Source of the DNA: Flavobacterium sp. UBA6203
GTDB taxonomy: Bacteria > Bacteroidota > Bacteroidia > Flavobacteriales > Flavobacteriaceae
Assembly: GCA_002421645.1 (NCBI GenBank)
Contig: DIST01000055.1
Span: forward strand, 1 to 25,885
DNA length: 25,885 nt
Direction of reading: 5' to 3'
Of this stretch, positions 1 through 6,624 are shown one piece after another. The translations under genes were made by a program, and so were the position numbers. Within the stretch, counting starts at the first letter, position 1. Every line of letters starts with the position of its first letter. The notes below the pieces were generated by a model. It made no database searches. It was not told the origin of the DNA and saw nothing but the letters and a program-made list of their open reading frames with translations.

Positions 1-6
1 CCGTGA

Positions 7-63
7 TTAGCAATTTTCAAGTAGTCACTTGCGTTAGTCTTGAAAATTTAGATGCTAAACTAA
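7..63 (-). promoter_or_regulatory. Structured RNA leader, probably of rpsB
   Basis: This lies downstream of rpsI on the minus strand. A perfect 10-bp stem (12-21 with 39-48) is extended, after a one-sided 5-nt bulge (49-53), by 5 more pairs (7-11 with 54-58). The loop bases 34-38 can also pair with 59-63, which abut the outer stem, so a pseudoknot is possible. A second weak hairpin covers about 63-82. No T-run follows the stem, so it does not look like an intrinsic terminator. In Bacteroidota rpsI is usually followed by rpsB-tsf, so a ribosomal-protein leader is the likely role; this is inference because rpsB lies outside the window. Confidence 0.5.
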
Positions 64-157
64 TTCCCTTTTTACAAGGAATATCGACAACTTTGTTTTT
101 AATTCAATTTTAATTGTAAAAATAAATCTGAAAATATATTCTGATAAATATCGAATA

Positions 158-544
158 TTAACGTTTTGAGAATTGGAATCTCTTACGTGCTTTTTTCTGA
201 CCGAATTTTTTACGTTCAACCATTCTAGGATCTCTTGTTAATAATCCTTCTGGTTTAAGGATAGCTCTGTTTTCAGCCTCAACTTCACACATTGCTCTAG
301 CAATTGCCATTCTCACAGCTTCTGCTTGTCCTGTCGAACCACCACCATATACGTTTACTTTAACGTCAAAGTTTGATGCATTTTCTGTCATAGACATTGG
401 TTGCATAACTTTGTACTGTAAAGTTGCAGTAGGGAAGTAGTTAGTGAATTCTCTTTTGTTCACCGTGATTTTTCCTGTTCCTTCTGAAACATAAACACGT
501 GCAACAGCGCATTTTCTTCTACCGATTTTGTGAATAACTCCCAT
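158..544 (-). CDS. rpsI: 30S ribosomal protein S9 (uS9)
   Basis: This is small-subunit ribosomal protein S9, whose basic C-terminal tail reaches the P-site tRNA. The 128-residue length is normal. The N-terminus reads IGRRKCAVARVYV, and the C-terminus shows the family's RDPRMVERKKFG..KARKRFQFSKR tail ending in the conserved K-R. The ATG shares one base with the TAA of rplM (stop-start overlap TAATG), so the two cistrons are almost certainly translationally coupled and transcribed from the rplM promoter. After the stop the transcript continues into a structured RNA at 63-7, which suggests that rpsB belongs to the same transcription unit. Nothing is unusual in the protein. Confidence 0.98.
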   Translation of the reverse strand: MGVIHKIGRRKCAVARVYVSEGTGKITVNKREFTNYFPTATLQYKVMQPMSMTENASNFDVKVNVYGGGSTGQAEAVRMAIARAMCEVEAENRAILKPEGLLTRDPRMVERKKFGQKKARKRFQFSKR

Positions 545-999
545 TACTTAAGATCGTTTAGGTTAACGGTTTTAGGTGATTGAGCAGCATGTTTGTGCTC
601 AGGACCTACATATACATTTAAATTACGGAATAATTCAGCACCTAATTTATTTTTAGGTAACATTCCTTTGATAGCTTTTTCTACTAATAATGCAGGATTT
701 TTTTGTTGCATTACTTTAGCAGTTAAAGTTCTTTGTCCTCCTGGGTAACCTGTGTGACGAACGTAAGTTTTGTCATCTAACTTGTTACCAGTAAGGTTGA
801 TTTTTTCTGCATTGATAACAATTACGTTATCTCCACAGTCAACGTGCGGTGTATAACTTGGTTTGTATTTACCTCTTAAAAGCATCGCTACTTTTGTAGA
901 TAAACGACCTAAGTTATGACCTTCAGCGTCTACAACAATCCACTGCTTGTCTGCGGTAGCTTTGTTAGCTGATACTGTCTTGTAGCTTAATGTGTTCAC
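544..999 (-). CDS. rplM: 50S ribosomal protein L13 (uL13)
   Basis: This is large-subunit ribosomal protein L13, an early 50S assembly protein that binds 23S rRNA. The 151 residues include the family signatures WIVVDAEGHNLGRLST near residues 20-35, YTPHVDCGDNVIVINAEKI around 49-67, the HTGYPGG segment, and the MLPKNKLG..L..LNVYVG stretch in the C-terminal third. It is the first gene of an L13-S9 unit. Its start lies about 40 nt downstream of the transcription start predicted from the promoter at 1045-1075, which fits the chosen ATG. No Shine-Dalgarno sequence is visible, as expected in this phylum. Confidence 0.98.
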   Translation of the reverse strand: MNTLSYKTVSANKATADKQWIVVDAEGHNLGRLSTKVAMLLRGKYKPSYTPHVDCGDNVIVINAEKINLTGNKLDDKTYVRHTGYPGGQRTLTAKVMQQKNPALLVEKAIKGMLPKNKLGAELFRNLNVYVGPEHKHAAQSPKTVNLNDLK

Positions 1000-1044
1000 A
1001 ATAATTATTTTAAATTAAACATTCCATTCCCAATAAAGGGAGTG

Positions 1045-1075
1045 CAAAAGTACAATTATTTATTAGAATTGCAAA
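1045..1075 (-). promoter_or_regulatory. Promoter of rplM-rpsI
   Basis: On the minus strand a -33 TTTG (1075-1072) is followed by 19 nt and a -7 TACTTTTG (1052-1045), an exact match to the Bacteroidota consensus TTTG-N19-TAnnTTTG. Transcription would start near 1038. The roughly 40-nt leader opens with a small hairpin (TCCC/GGGA, 1028-1041), which could serve ribosomal-protein autoregulation, but the stem is short. Confidence 0.8.
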
Positions 1076-1196
1076 CCCCTTTTTGAAAATATTATTTTTT
1101 CTAAATGGTTACACATCATATCTTTATGTAAAAATCATTTCAACTTCTTTTTTTAAATACAAGAAATACACTATTTTTACGTCTTAACTTTTACGT

Positions 1197-2219
1197 ATGA
1201 AAGCAAAAGCAACTCTAAAACAGATTGCCCTTGAATTTGGGGTGTCCATTTCTACTGTATCTAAAGCGCTTAGTGATAGCCCTGAGATTAGTGAAGCTAC
1301 TAAGGTAAAAATTCAAGAGTATGCAGCTCTACAGAATTATAAACCAAATAGTATTGCTAAGAATCTTAAAAACCAACGTACCAATACTATTGGAGTTATC
1401 ATACCAAATATATTGAACCCGTTTTTTGCGAAAGTGTTTAGTGGAATTGAAAAAACTGCTATTGCTAAAGGGTATAATGTTATTACCGGAATTTCAAATG
1501 AATCTTTTAGTAAGGAACAGGAAGTAATGGATATGCTAAACAATGGAACTATTGATGGTTTTATTGTTGCTATTGCAGAAGAAACGCAATCGTTAAAAGA
1601 TTATAAACATTTTAGAGATATCATGAACAGTGGCACACCTATAGTAATGTTTGATAGAGTAGCCGATGGTATCAATTGCGATAAAGTTGTGGTAGACGAT
1701 TTCGATTCGGCTTATGATGCAACTACACATTTGATAAAATTAGGTAGTAAAAAAATCGCTTTACTTTCCACGATTAATAATTTAAGTGTTGGTAAGTTGC
1801 GATATGATGGATACCAAAAAGCATTATCAGATGCTAATATTCCTGTTGAAGAGAACTTGATTGTTTTAGAAACTTCGATTGAAGAATTTGATACGAAATT
1901 GCAAAAACTAATTACTTCTAAAAAAATGGATGCAATTTTTGCATTAGACGAACACAGTGCAACTGCTGCTATGAAAATGGCATTGAAACAAGGAATAAAA
2001 ATACCAGAAGAATTAAATATTATTGGTTTCGCCGATGGTGTTTGGTCAAGACGATTAACGCCAAGCTTGTCAACCGTGAGCCAACACGCACCAGAAATTG
2101 GAGCTAAAGCAGCGGAATTATTGATTCATAAATTGAATTCGAAAGACGAGTTTTACCAACCGCAAACCGTGGTGATTAAAACGGAGTTGCGTCAGAGAGA
2201 ATCTACGAGGAAGTTATAA
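1197..2219 (+). CDS. LacI-family transcriptional regulator
   Basis: This is a DNA-binding repressor or activator of the LacI/GalR family. Residues 6-26 (TLKQIALEFGVSISTVSKAL) form the helix-turn-helix, about 48-60 the hinge helix (YKPNSIAKNLK), and TIGVIIPNILNPFF onward starts a periplasmic-binding-protein-like sensor domain that runs to residue 340. The full family length is present. The sensor domain implies a small sugar-like ligand, but nothing identifies it: no sugar transporter or glycosidase is adjacent, so the target is probably elsewhere. The upstream intergenic region is shared with the divergent rplM promoter, and no clean promoter is seen for this gene. Its last 6 bp overlap the end of the convergent pnuC-like gene. 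Confidence 0.93.
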   Translation: MKAKATLKQIALEFGVSISTVSKALSDSPEISEATKVKIQEYAALQNYKPNSIAKNLKNQRTNTIGVIIPNILNPFFAKVFSGIEKTAIAKGYNVITGISNESFSKEQEVMDMLNNGTIDGFIVAIAEETQSLKDYKHFRDIMNSGTPIVMFDRVADGINCDKVVVDDFDSAYDATTHLIKLGSKKIALLSTINNLSVGKLRYDGYQKALSDANIPVEENLIVLETSIEEFDTKLQKLITSKKMDAIFALDEHSATAAMKMALKQGIKIPEELNIIGFADGVWSRRLTPSLSTVSQHAPEIGAKAAELLIHKLNSKDEFYQPQTVVIKTELRQRESTRKL

Positions 2220-2924
2220 TTGTTTCGCTTTATCATCCTTCCAAGTAATATAACCCAAAATCGCATTGAACATATAAAACACATATTTTGCGGTGTTGGC
2301 TATGTTCATTAGCATTATATTTTGTACGATTTTGAATAAATTATATACTTGCCAGTTAATCCAATTGTCAGGATACATTCTTCCTATATTAAAGGTGCCA
2401 CCAAAACTAATTCCGGCTGGAATGGCAATGGCGAAAAATAATTTCCAATCAATCGCTTTGTCTGAAAACGTAGTGAAAGCAATATAATTCAATACTAACG
2501 AAAGCAATAAACCAATTGCCATGTTTCTAAAAAAGATGCTATCAATTGCATTCAAATATTGTTTCTTTTTCCAAATTCGGAACGCAAAATAATTTCCAAA
2601 AAACGAAACGGGATAGGTTAAAATGGCACCAATATTCCCTAAAAGGTAATCGATACCGCCACTTAATAACGTATTACAAGTGCTGATTAAATTTCCAATG
2701 TTGTTTTTCTTGGTGACTAATCGAGTCGCTATCATCGACAAACACGTATTTATGATAGAAAAGTAACCCAAGTAAAACGAGTAGTTTTTTCCATCAAAAC
2801 GAAACTCGTAAGTGGTTTTATAATATTCTAAATATACTGAAACGCCTACCACCAAAACCATTCCAATAACATCAAGATATTTGCTATTGGTAATGCTTTT
2901 GATAGTAGTGATAGTGTTTTGCAT
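2214..2924 (-). CDS. PnuC-like nicotinamide riboside/vitamin transporter
   Basis: This is a membrane protein of 236 residues with about seven hydrophobic segments. The C-terminal part carries the PnuC-type pattern: DNWINWQVYN (186-195) followed by a last helix ending GYITW (224-228). The middle segment (GNIGAILTYPVSFFGNYFAF) is also PnuC-like. PnuC proteins are facilitators that take up nicotinamide riboside, and relatives move thiamine or riboflavin. No NadR-type kinase or vitamin riboswitch is in the window, so the substrate is open. It starts 2 nt after the upstream serine hydrolase stop, so it is probably the last gene of the sdpR operon. Its stop overlaps the end of the convergent LacI-family gene by 6 bp. 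Confidence 0.72.
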   Translation of the reverse strand: MQNTITTIKSITNSKYLDVIGMVLVVGVSVYLEYYKTTYEFRFDGKNYSFYLGYFSIINTCLSMIATRLVTKKNNIGNLISTCNTLLSGGIDYLLGNIGAILTYPVSFFGNYFAFRIWKKKQYLNAIDSIFFRNMAIGLLLSLVLNYIAFTTFSDKAIDWKLFFAIAIPAGISFGGTFNIGRMYPDNWINWQVYNLFKIVQNIMLMNIANTAKYVFYMFNAILGYITWKDDKAKQL

Positions 2925-2926
2925 CT

Positions 2927-4294
2927 TTATTCTTTTGTAAAGTTAAATTTCATTCCGCCCTGAATTAGCACGAATGATTTATCACCAAAAACCATTTCAA
3001 TTCCGGCTGCTGAAAAGACAAAAGTTGTTTCTTCTTTAAATGTCAAAGGAAAAGCGCCTTGTCCTGTTGCTTGTGCTGATAATTCGCCATTCTTTTCTGA
3101 AACAATAATTTTTAAAGGAATGTCTTTTGAAGCATAAGTTCCCGTGAATTTTGCCAATTCTGCTTTATCCATTTTCATGAATTTTGGAAATGGAAAAGGC
3201 ATTTTGTAATAAATACTCAAAATTCCAATGATGATGTCGTTTTGCACAAAATTATCGCCATTTGAAATCAAAGAAAAACTCAATTTTTCGGTTGGATAAT
3301 AGCCTAACATCGAACTGAAATTCTCAATTCTTCCACCATGACCATAAAAACGTCTTTCGCCAAAAGGAAACTGAATTAAGGCTTTTCCATAACCTTCTTT
3401 AATTTCTTTCATTTGGTCTAAAGAAGCTTGATTAACTAGTTTTCCATTGAAAAGTGCGTGGATAAACTTAGTTAAATCGGCTGGAGTTGAAGTTAATCCG
3501 CCAGATGAAAATGCGATTGAATTGTGATTTTCATATGATTTTACCCAGTTCGTTCCATCAAAATAATACGAATAACTTTCTTTGTTTGCTGTATTTGTAG
3601 CTTCCTCTGAATAATAAGTTGTTGGGATAAAAACTTTTTTAGATACAGCACCCTTGTCTGTCATTTCGGTTTTGTTTTCGTACGTTCCTAGTTCAGCTTT
3701 TTTAACGATTCGATTTAGTAAATTTTCAGCATAGGATTTTTTAGTTAACTTTTCAATAATACATCCTAAAATAAAAAAGTTTGAATTGCTGTACTCGTAT
3801 TTACTTCCTGGTTCAAAATTAGATTTATAAGAGGAAATTACTTTTAATATATCTTCGCGCGAATGTTTTTGATTGATTACTTTGTAAAAAGTAGAATCTT
3901 GATTTACTAAATCCACGATTCCGGTTCTGTGATGCAATAAATCGTAAATTGAGATTTTATCTGCATTCTTAACTTTTGGATAAAACCGATTCAATTTGGT
4001 TTGTAAAGTCAATTTTTTCTCTTCAATCAATTGCATCACCATTACGGCTGTGAAAGTTTTAGAAATCGAACCTATTTTATAACGTGTAAAACGATCGGCT
4101 TTTATGTTCTTTTCAACATCGGCAAAACCATAGGCTTTATTAAAAACCACATTTTCACCTTCGCGAATCGTTAACGAACCCATGAATTTGTTGTTCTCAT
4201 TTAAATAGTTCAATAAACTATCCATACGGGTGAACTTATCTTGAGCAAAAGTCAAGTTCGAAAAAGCAAATACAAAAAGAAGTAATTTTTTCAT
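2927..4294 (-). CDS. Secreted serine hydrolase (beta-lactamase/PBP family)
   Basis: This is an exported serine hydrolase of the class C beta-lactamase/DD-peptidase fold. A signal peptide covers about residues 1-17 (ending LTFA). The catalytic motifs are intact: SISK at 76-79 (nucleophile S76, K79), YSN at 168-170, and HGG at 319-321 in place of the KTG box. A smaller beta-rich C-terminal domain (about 375-455) follows, as in many non-lactamase members of the family. Such proteins act as D-aminopeptidases, esterases or peptidoglycan hydrolases, and the sequence does not settle which; antibiotic resistance should not be assumed. It lies 41 nt downstream of sdpI and 2 nt upstream of the pnuC-like gene, which suggests one operon under SdpR. 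Confidence 0.9.
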   Translation of the reverse strand: MKKLLLFVFAFSNLTFAQDKFTRMDSLLNYLNENNKFMGSLTIREGENVVFNKAYGFADVEKNIKADRFTRYKIGSISKTFTAVMVMQLIEEKKLTLQTKLNRFYPKVKNADKISIYDLLHHRTGIVDLVNQDSTFYKVINQKHSREDILKVISSYKSNFEPGSKYEYSNSNFFILGCIIEKLTKKSYAENLLNRIVKKAELGTYENKTEMTDKGAVSKKVFIPTTYYSEEATNTANKESYSYYFDGTNWVKSYENHNSIAFSSGGLTSTPADLTKFIHALFNGKLVNQASLDQMKEIKEGYGKALIQFPFGERRFYGHGGRIENFSSMLGYYPTEKLSFSLISNGDNFVQNDIIIGILSIYYKMPFPFPKFMKMDKAELAKFTGTYASKDIPLKIIVSEKNGELSAQATGQGAFPLTFKEETTFVFSAAGIEMVFGDKSFVLIQGGMKFNFTKE

Positions 4295-4335
4295 TTTTAT
4301 GTTGTTTTCTAATTAGTAGTTAAGATATGATTTTG

Positions 4336-4977
4336 TTACTGATTTTTGATTTTTTTGAATTCTAAATACGAATATATAATTGGAACAATTGTAATAACGG
4401 CAACAATTCCTAAAAAAGTATAAACTTGAAATTTATTTGGAACTAAAAATGTTAACGTCAATAATAATCCACCTACGAACCATAATTTTCCACCCATTAT
4501 GTGTGTTTTTTTCCAAACTTCTTCATTCTCTAGTGTCCATGGTGTTCTAATTCCTATAAAATAATTGGGTTTTATCGTCTTAAAATAATTCCCAAGGAAT
4601 GCAAAAAGCAAACCAATAATGGCAAATCCAATACCTGGATTACTACTTTTTTGTTGCACATTATACAAAATGTAAACAGCTAAACCCGAAATGAATAAGG
4701 CAAGAATCATTCTAAAATTGTTTAATTTGTTGCCCATATTTTGCAATTTTTGTTTGGGGTCAACAGATGGAATAATAAGAAGAACAAAATAAGTTATACC
4801 TACCAGCATACATAGCATGGCAACGAGTTCTTTTTTATCTCCATAACGATCAATTTCTCCAGCACCATTCCAATGCATTGGAACCTTTTCTGGTAAACGA
4901 TTCCAAATGTAAATCAGATAAGCAAAAGGAATTAAAGCAATTGCTAAAAACGGAATTTCTTTTTTAAACTTCTCCAT
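4336..4977 (-). CDS. SdpI-family membrane protein (DUF1648 + SdpI domain)
   Basis: This is an integral membrane protein of 213 residues with about six helices. The N-terminal DUF1648 signature reads LPEKVPMHWNGAGEIDRYGD (about 28-47). The later SdpI signature GIRTPWTLENEEVWKKTH lies between helices. In Bacillus subtilis SdpI is the immunity protein for the SDP killing factor and also a membrane receptor that pulls the repressor SdpR off DNA. Here it starts 3 nt after an SdpR-type regulator, the same arrangement. No SDP toxin or maturation genes are in the window, so the protein may sense or resist a foreign peptide or some other envelope stress. The family call is firm; the immunity role is inference. 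Confidence 0.88.
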   Translation of the reverse strand: MEKFKKEIPFLAIALIPFAYLIYIWNRLPEKVPMHWNGAGEIDRYGDKKELVAMLCMLVGITYFVLLIIPSVDPKQKLQNMGNKLNNFRMILALFISGLAVYILYNVQQKSSNPGIGFAIIGLLFAFLGNYFKTIKPNYFIGIRTPWTLENEEVWKKTHIMGGKLWFVGGLLLTLTFLVPNKFQVYTFLGIVAVITIVPIIYSYLEFKKIKNQ

Positions 4978-4980
4978 ACT

Positions 4981-5235
4981 TTATTTTTTTAGGGTAATAA
5001 TCCATTTTAAAATGTCGTCAACAATTGTAGTGTTTAAAGAGTAGACTACAAATTGTCCTTTTTTCTCGCTCGTGACTAAATCGGCACGTTTTAAAATATC
5101 CAAATGATGCGAAATACTAGGTTTTGAAATATGAAATTGGTCCGCAATATCGCCAGCCGTCATCTCCTGTTTGCGCAACAATTCCAGAATATCTCTTCTG
5201 GTTTCGTCGTTTAAGGCTTTGAAAATTGCGTTCAT
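4981..5235 (-). CDS. ArsR/SdpR-type transcriptional repressor
   Basis: This is a small winged-helix repressor of 84 residues. FKALNDETRRDILELLRK opens the domain, the recognition helix region is IADQFHISKPSISHHLDILK (about 33-52), and the wing is LVTSEKKGQFVVYSL. There are no cysteine metal sites, which argues against metal sensing and fits the autorepressor SdpR group. The gene begins about 14 nt downstream of the predicted transcription start and 3 nt separate it from sdpI. A perfect palindrome covering its own -7 element (5246-5269) is the likely operator, giving autoregulation that sdpI could relieve by membrane sequestration, as in B. subtilis. Confidence 0.9.
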   Translation of the reverse strand: MNAIFKALNDETRRDILELLRKQEMTAGDIADQFHISKPSISHHLDILKRADLVTSEKKGQFVVYSLNTTIVDDILKWIITLKK

Positions 5236-5245
5236 ATTAATTTAT

Positions 5246-5285
5246 ATATTTAGACAAATATCTAAATATTATTTGAAATGGCAAA
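5246..5285 (-). promoter_or_regulatory. Promoter and operator of the sdpR operon
   Basis: On the minus strand -33 TTTG (5285-5282) is followed by exactly 19 nt and a -7 box GATATTTG (5262-5255; 7 of 8 positions match TAnnTTTG). A perfect 9-bp inverted repeat, ATATTTAGA/TCTAAATAT (5246-5254 and 5261-5269), is centred on the -7 box with a 6-nt spacer. A bound dimer would block the polymerase directly, so this is the likely SdpR operator. Confidence 0.7.
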
Positions 5286-5298
5286 ATGAATCTGAAAA

Positions 5299-5868
5299 TT
5301 ACATATTAATCTTATTTTGGATTAGTACATTTAGATAATCATCAAGAAATTCTTTACTTAATTCTTTTCGATTATTTTTTAAGAGATAACAACTTGAGTT
5401 TTTATATTCAATATGAGTAAATACGTTTGGCGAAAAATATCTTAAAACATATAATGAATAAACGCGATGTCGCTTAGTGTTTCTTATAGTATTGTCAGGA
5501 TTAATATTTTTTGAGTTCTTTTTTCTATTTTTCTCTTTGGATGTTGCTGCACCCATAAATCCGAAAGAAGCATTTGGATTTTGTTTGATTATTTCAATAG
5601 CAATATTTGTAATCGTGTTTAAAAGGTAAAAAACATGTTTATTATTTCCTCTTTCTTTAGGTAATAAAAGATTAAAACGATTTTCGGAAAGTCTATGGTT
5701 TTTCAAAAAATATTGAATTACATAAATATCATAATCCAATTTTATTATCTCAACAATATAGTGTTGATTTACAATGTCTGATTTAAAAGTATAAATTTCA
5801 ATTTGAGTTCCGTCAATTTCTTTACGACATCCTTTATGAATATATGAATATGACGGTAAATTTGTCAA
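5299..5868 (-). CDS. Hypothetical protein, TTG start or read-through product
   Basis: I cannot assign a function. The reading frame encodes about 189 residues if it starts at the TTG at 5868-5866. No ATG occurs near the N-terminus, and a TAA lies only two codons upstream (5877-5875). Visible features are a hydrophobic/aromatic alternating N-terminal half (likely beta-rich), a stretch NASFGFMGAA, a strongly basic segment (KEKNRKKNSKN, then NTKRHRVYSLYVLRYF), and a C-terminal helix. The overall pattern resembles small cytosolic accessory proteins of Bacteroidota; that resemblance is from memory. The region is AT-rich and lies between the sdpR promoter and the 59-codon ORF that shares its frame. 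It may be coupled to that ORF or be the 3' part of one broken gene. Confidence 0.55.
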   Translation of the reverse strand: MTNLPSYSYIHKGCRKEIDGTQIEIYTFKSDIVNQHYIVEIIKLDYDIYVIQYFLKNHRLSENRFNLLLPKERGNNKHVFYLLNTITNIAIEIIKQNPNASFGFMGAATSKEKNRKKNSKNINPDNTIRNTKRHRVYSLYVLRYFSPNVFTHIEYKNSSCYLLKNNRKELSKEFLDDYLNVLIQNKINM

Positions 5869-5874
5869 AAGAAA

Positions 5875-6054
5875 TTAAAAGCTAAAAGTAAGAAATGAAT
5901 ATTTACTTGAGCGATTGTTGTTAATATCTTGTATAGTTAAGACTTTACCAGTATGCACAATATTACAAGCAACATTAATATTGTTAATGTTGTCTGAAGA
6001 TATTTTAGTGGTTTTCTTTTTTGAAAATTTAGAAATTTTTGTTTTCATTTTCAT
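5875..6054 (-). CDS. Small hypothetical protein, 59 aa, in frame with the next ORF
   Basis: From ATG at 6054 this frame reads MKMKTKISKF and runs 59 codons to TAA at 5877-5875. It is lysine- and asparagine-rich with no hydrophobic segment or known motif. A possible -7 element, TAATTTTG (6082-6075), lies about 21 nt upstream of the start; its -33 partner is weak (TTTA at 21 nt). The next ORF (5868-5299) is in the same frame with just TAA plus two codons between, so this may be either an upstream small gene with coupled translation or the N-terminal part of a gene interrupted by a nonsense change. Too short to be sure that it is translated. Confidence 0.4.
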   Translation of the reverse strand: MKMKTKISKFSKKKTTKISSDNINNINVACNIVHTGKVLTIQDINNNRSSKYSFLTFSF

Positions 6055-6113
6055 TAAAAAGTTGGTTTATGGTACAAAATTACAATTTTATAAATATTAT
6101 TTGTAAAAATAAG

Positions 6114-6539
6114 TTAAAAATTAACTTTTAGAATTACTATTCCAATAATGATAAGTAATAAAAATATCCAATTTATTAACATATCATAGCGATATTTTGG
6201 GAGTTTATGTTCAGGATAATTGATTTCCCATTTTTTTGAAATAGCAAATTCAGTTAACATTTTTGGTGTAATCGGAATTTCTTTAACTCTATTGTGCGGA
6301 TTTTTAAAAAATAAACCTCCAAGATTGAATGTTAAACTTCCTTCTTCTTGATAATGAAAATACCAAAGAAAATCTTTCATGTCAACAATATATTTTTCAG
6401 CGTATTTAAAAAGTAATTCTTCGCAATCATCACCATCAATTTTCAATAAAGTAAAAATATCAGAATTTGACTGAAGATTCGATTTCCAATATTCTGTTTC
6501 AATGAAATCAATTATTTCTTTTTCTAATATTTTATCCAT
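6114..6539 (-). CDS. DUF1493-like protein with C-terminal membrane anchor
   Basis: The N-terminal 95 residues match the pattern of DUF1493, a small acyl-carrier-protein-like helical domain: LKIDGDDCEELLFKYAEKY (about 32-50) followed by IVDMKDFLWYFHYQEEG. In the family the GDD..E segment resembles the phosphopantetheine loop region, but no DSL-type serine is present, so a carrier role is not supported. Residues about 118-141 form one hydrophobic helix (INWIFLLLIIIGIVILKV), predicting a tail anchor with the domain in the cytoplasm. It is followed 59 nt later by the 59-codon ORF and preceded by a repeat-rich gap after polA. Function unknown. Confidence 0.7.
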   Translation of the reverse strand: MDKILEKEIIDFIETEYWKSNLQSNSDIFTLLKIDGDDCEELLFKYAEKYIVDMKDFLWYFHYQEEGSLTFNLGGLFFKNPHNRVKEIPITPKMLTEFAISKKWEINYPEHKLPKYRYDMLINWIFLLLIIIGIVILKVNF

Positions 6540-6591
6540 ACAACATCACATTATGAGATTTCTCCTCAGTCGGAAAGACAAAACCATTAAA

Positions 6592-6621
6592 ACTGCCAAC
6601 TGCTACTGTCCACTGACCACT
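6592..6621. repeat. Degenerate ACTG heptamer repeat after polA
   Basis: ACTG recurs at 6592, 6599, 6605 and 6612, with a degenerate copy at 6619, giving spacings of 7, 6, 7 and 7 nt. The block lies directly after the polA stop. A similar 7-nt-period repeat occurs inside the deacetylase gene at 13156-13186. Next to it, 6555-6579 holds a GAGATTTCTCC segment that resembles dispersed intergenic repeats of flavobacteria (from memory). Confidence 0.6.
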
Positions 6622-6624
6622 TTC

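Noticed and set aside
2927..4294. Antibiotic-resistance beta-lactamase
   Set aside because: SxxK and YSN are present, but HGG replaces KTG and there is a C-terminal extra domain; this group is broad and mostly not lactamases.
5915..6106. Plus-strand hydrophobic 63-residue ORF
   Set aside because: It is mostly the antisense of the 59-codon minus-strand ORF, rich in Leu/Ile/Phe only because the opposite strand is Lys/Asn-rich; no promoter supports it.
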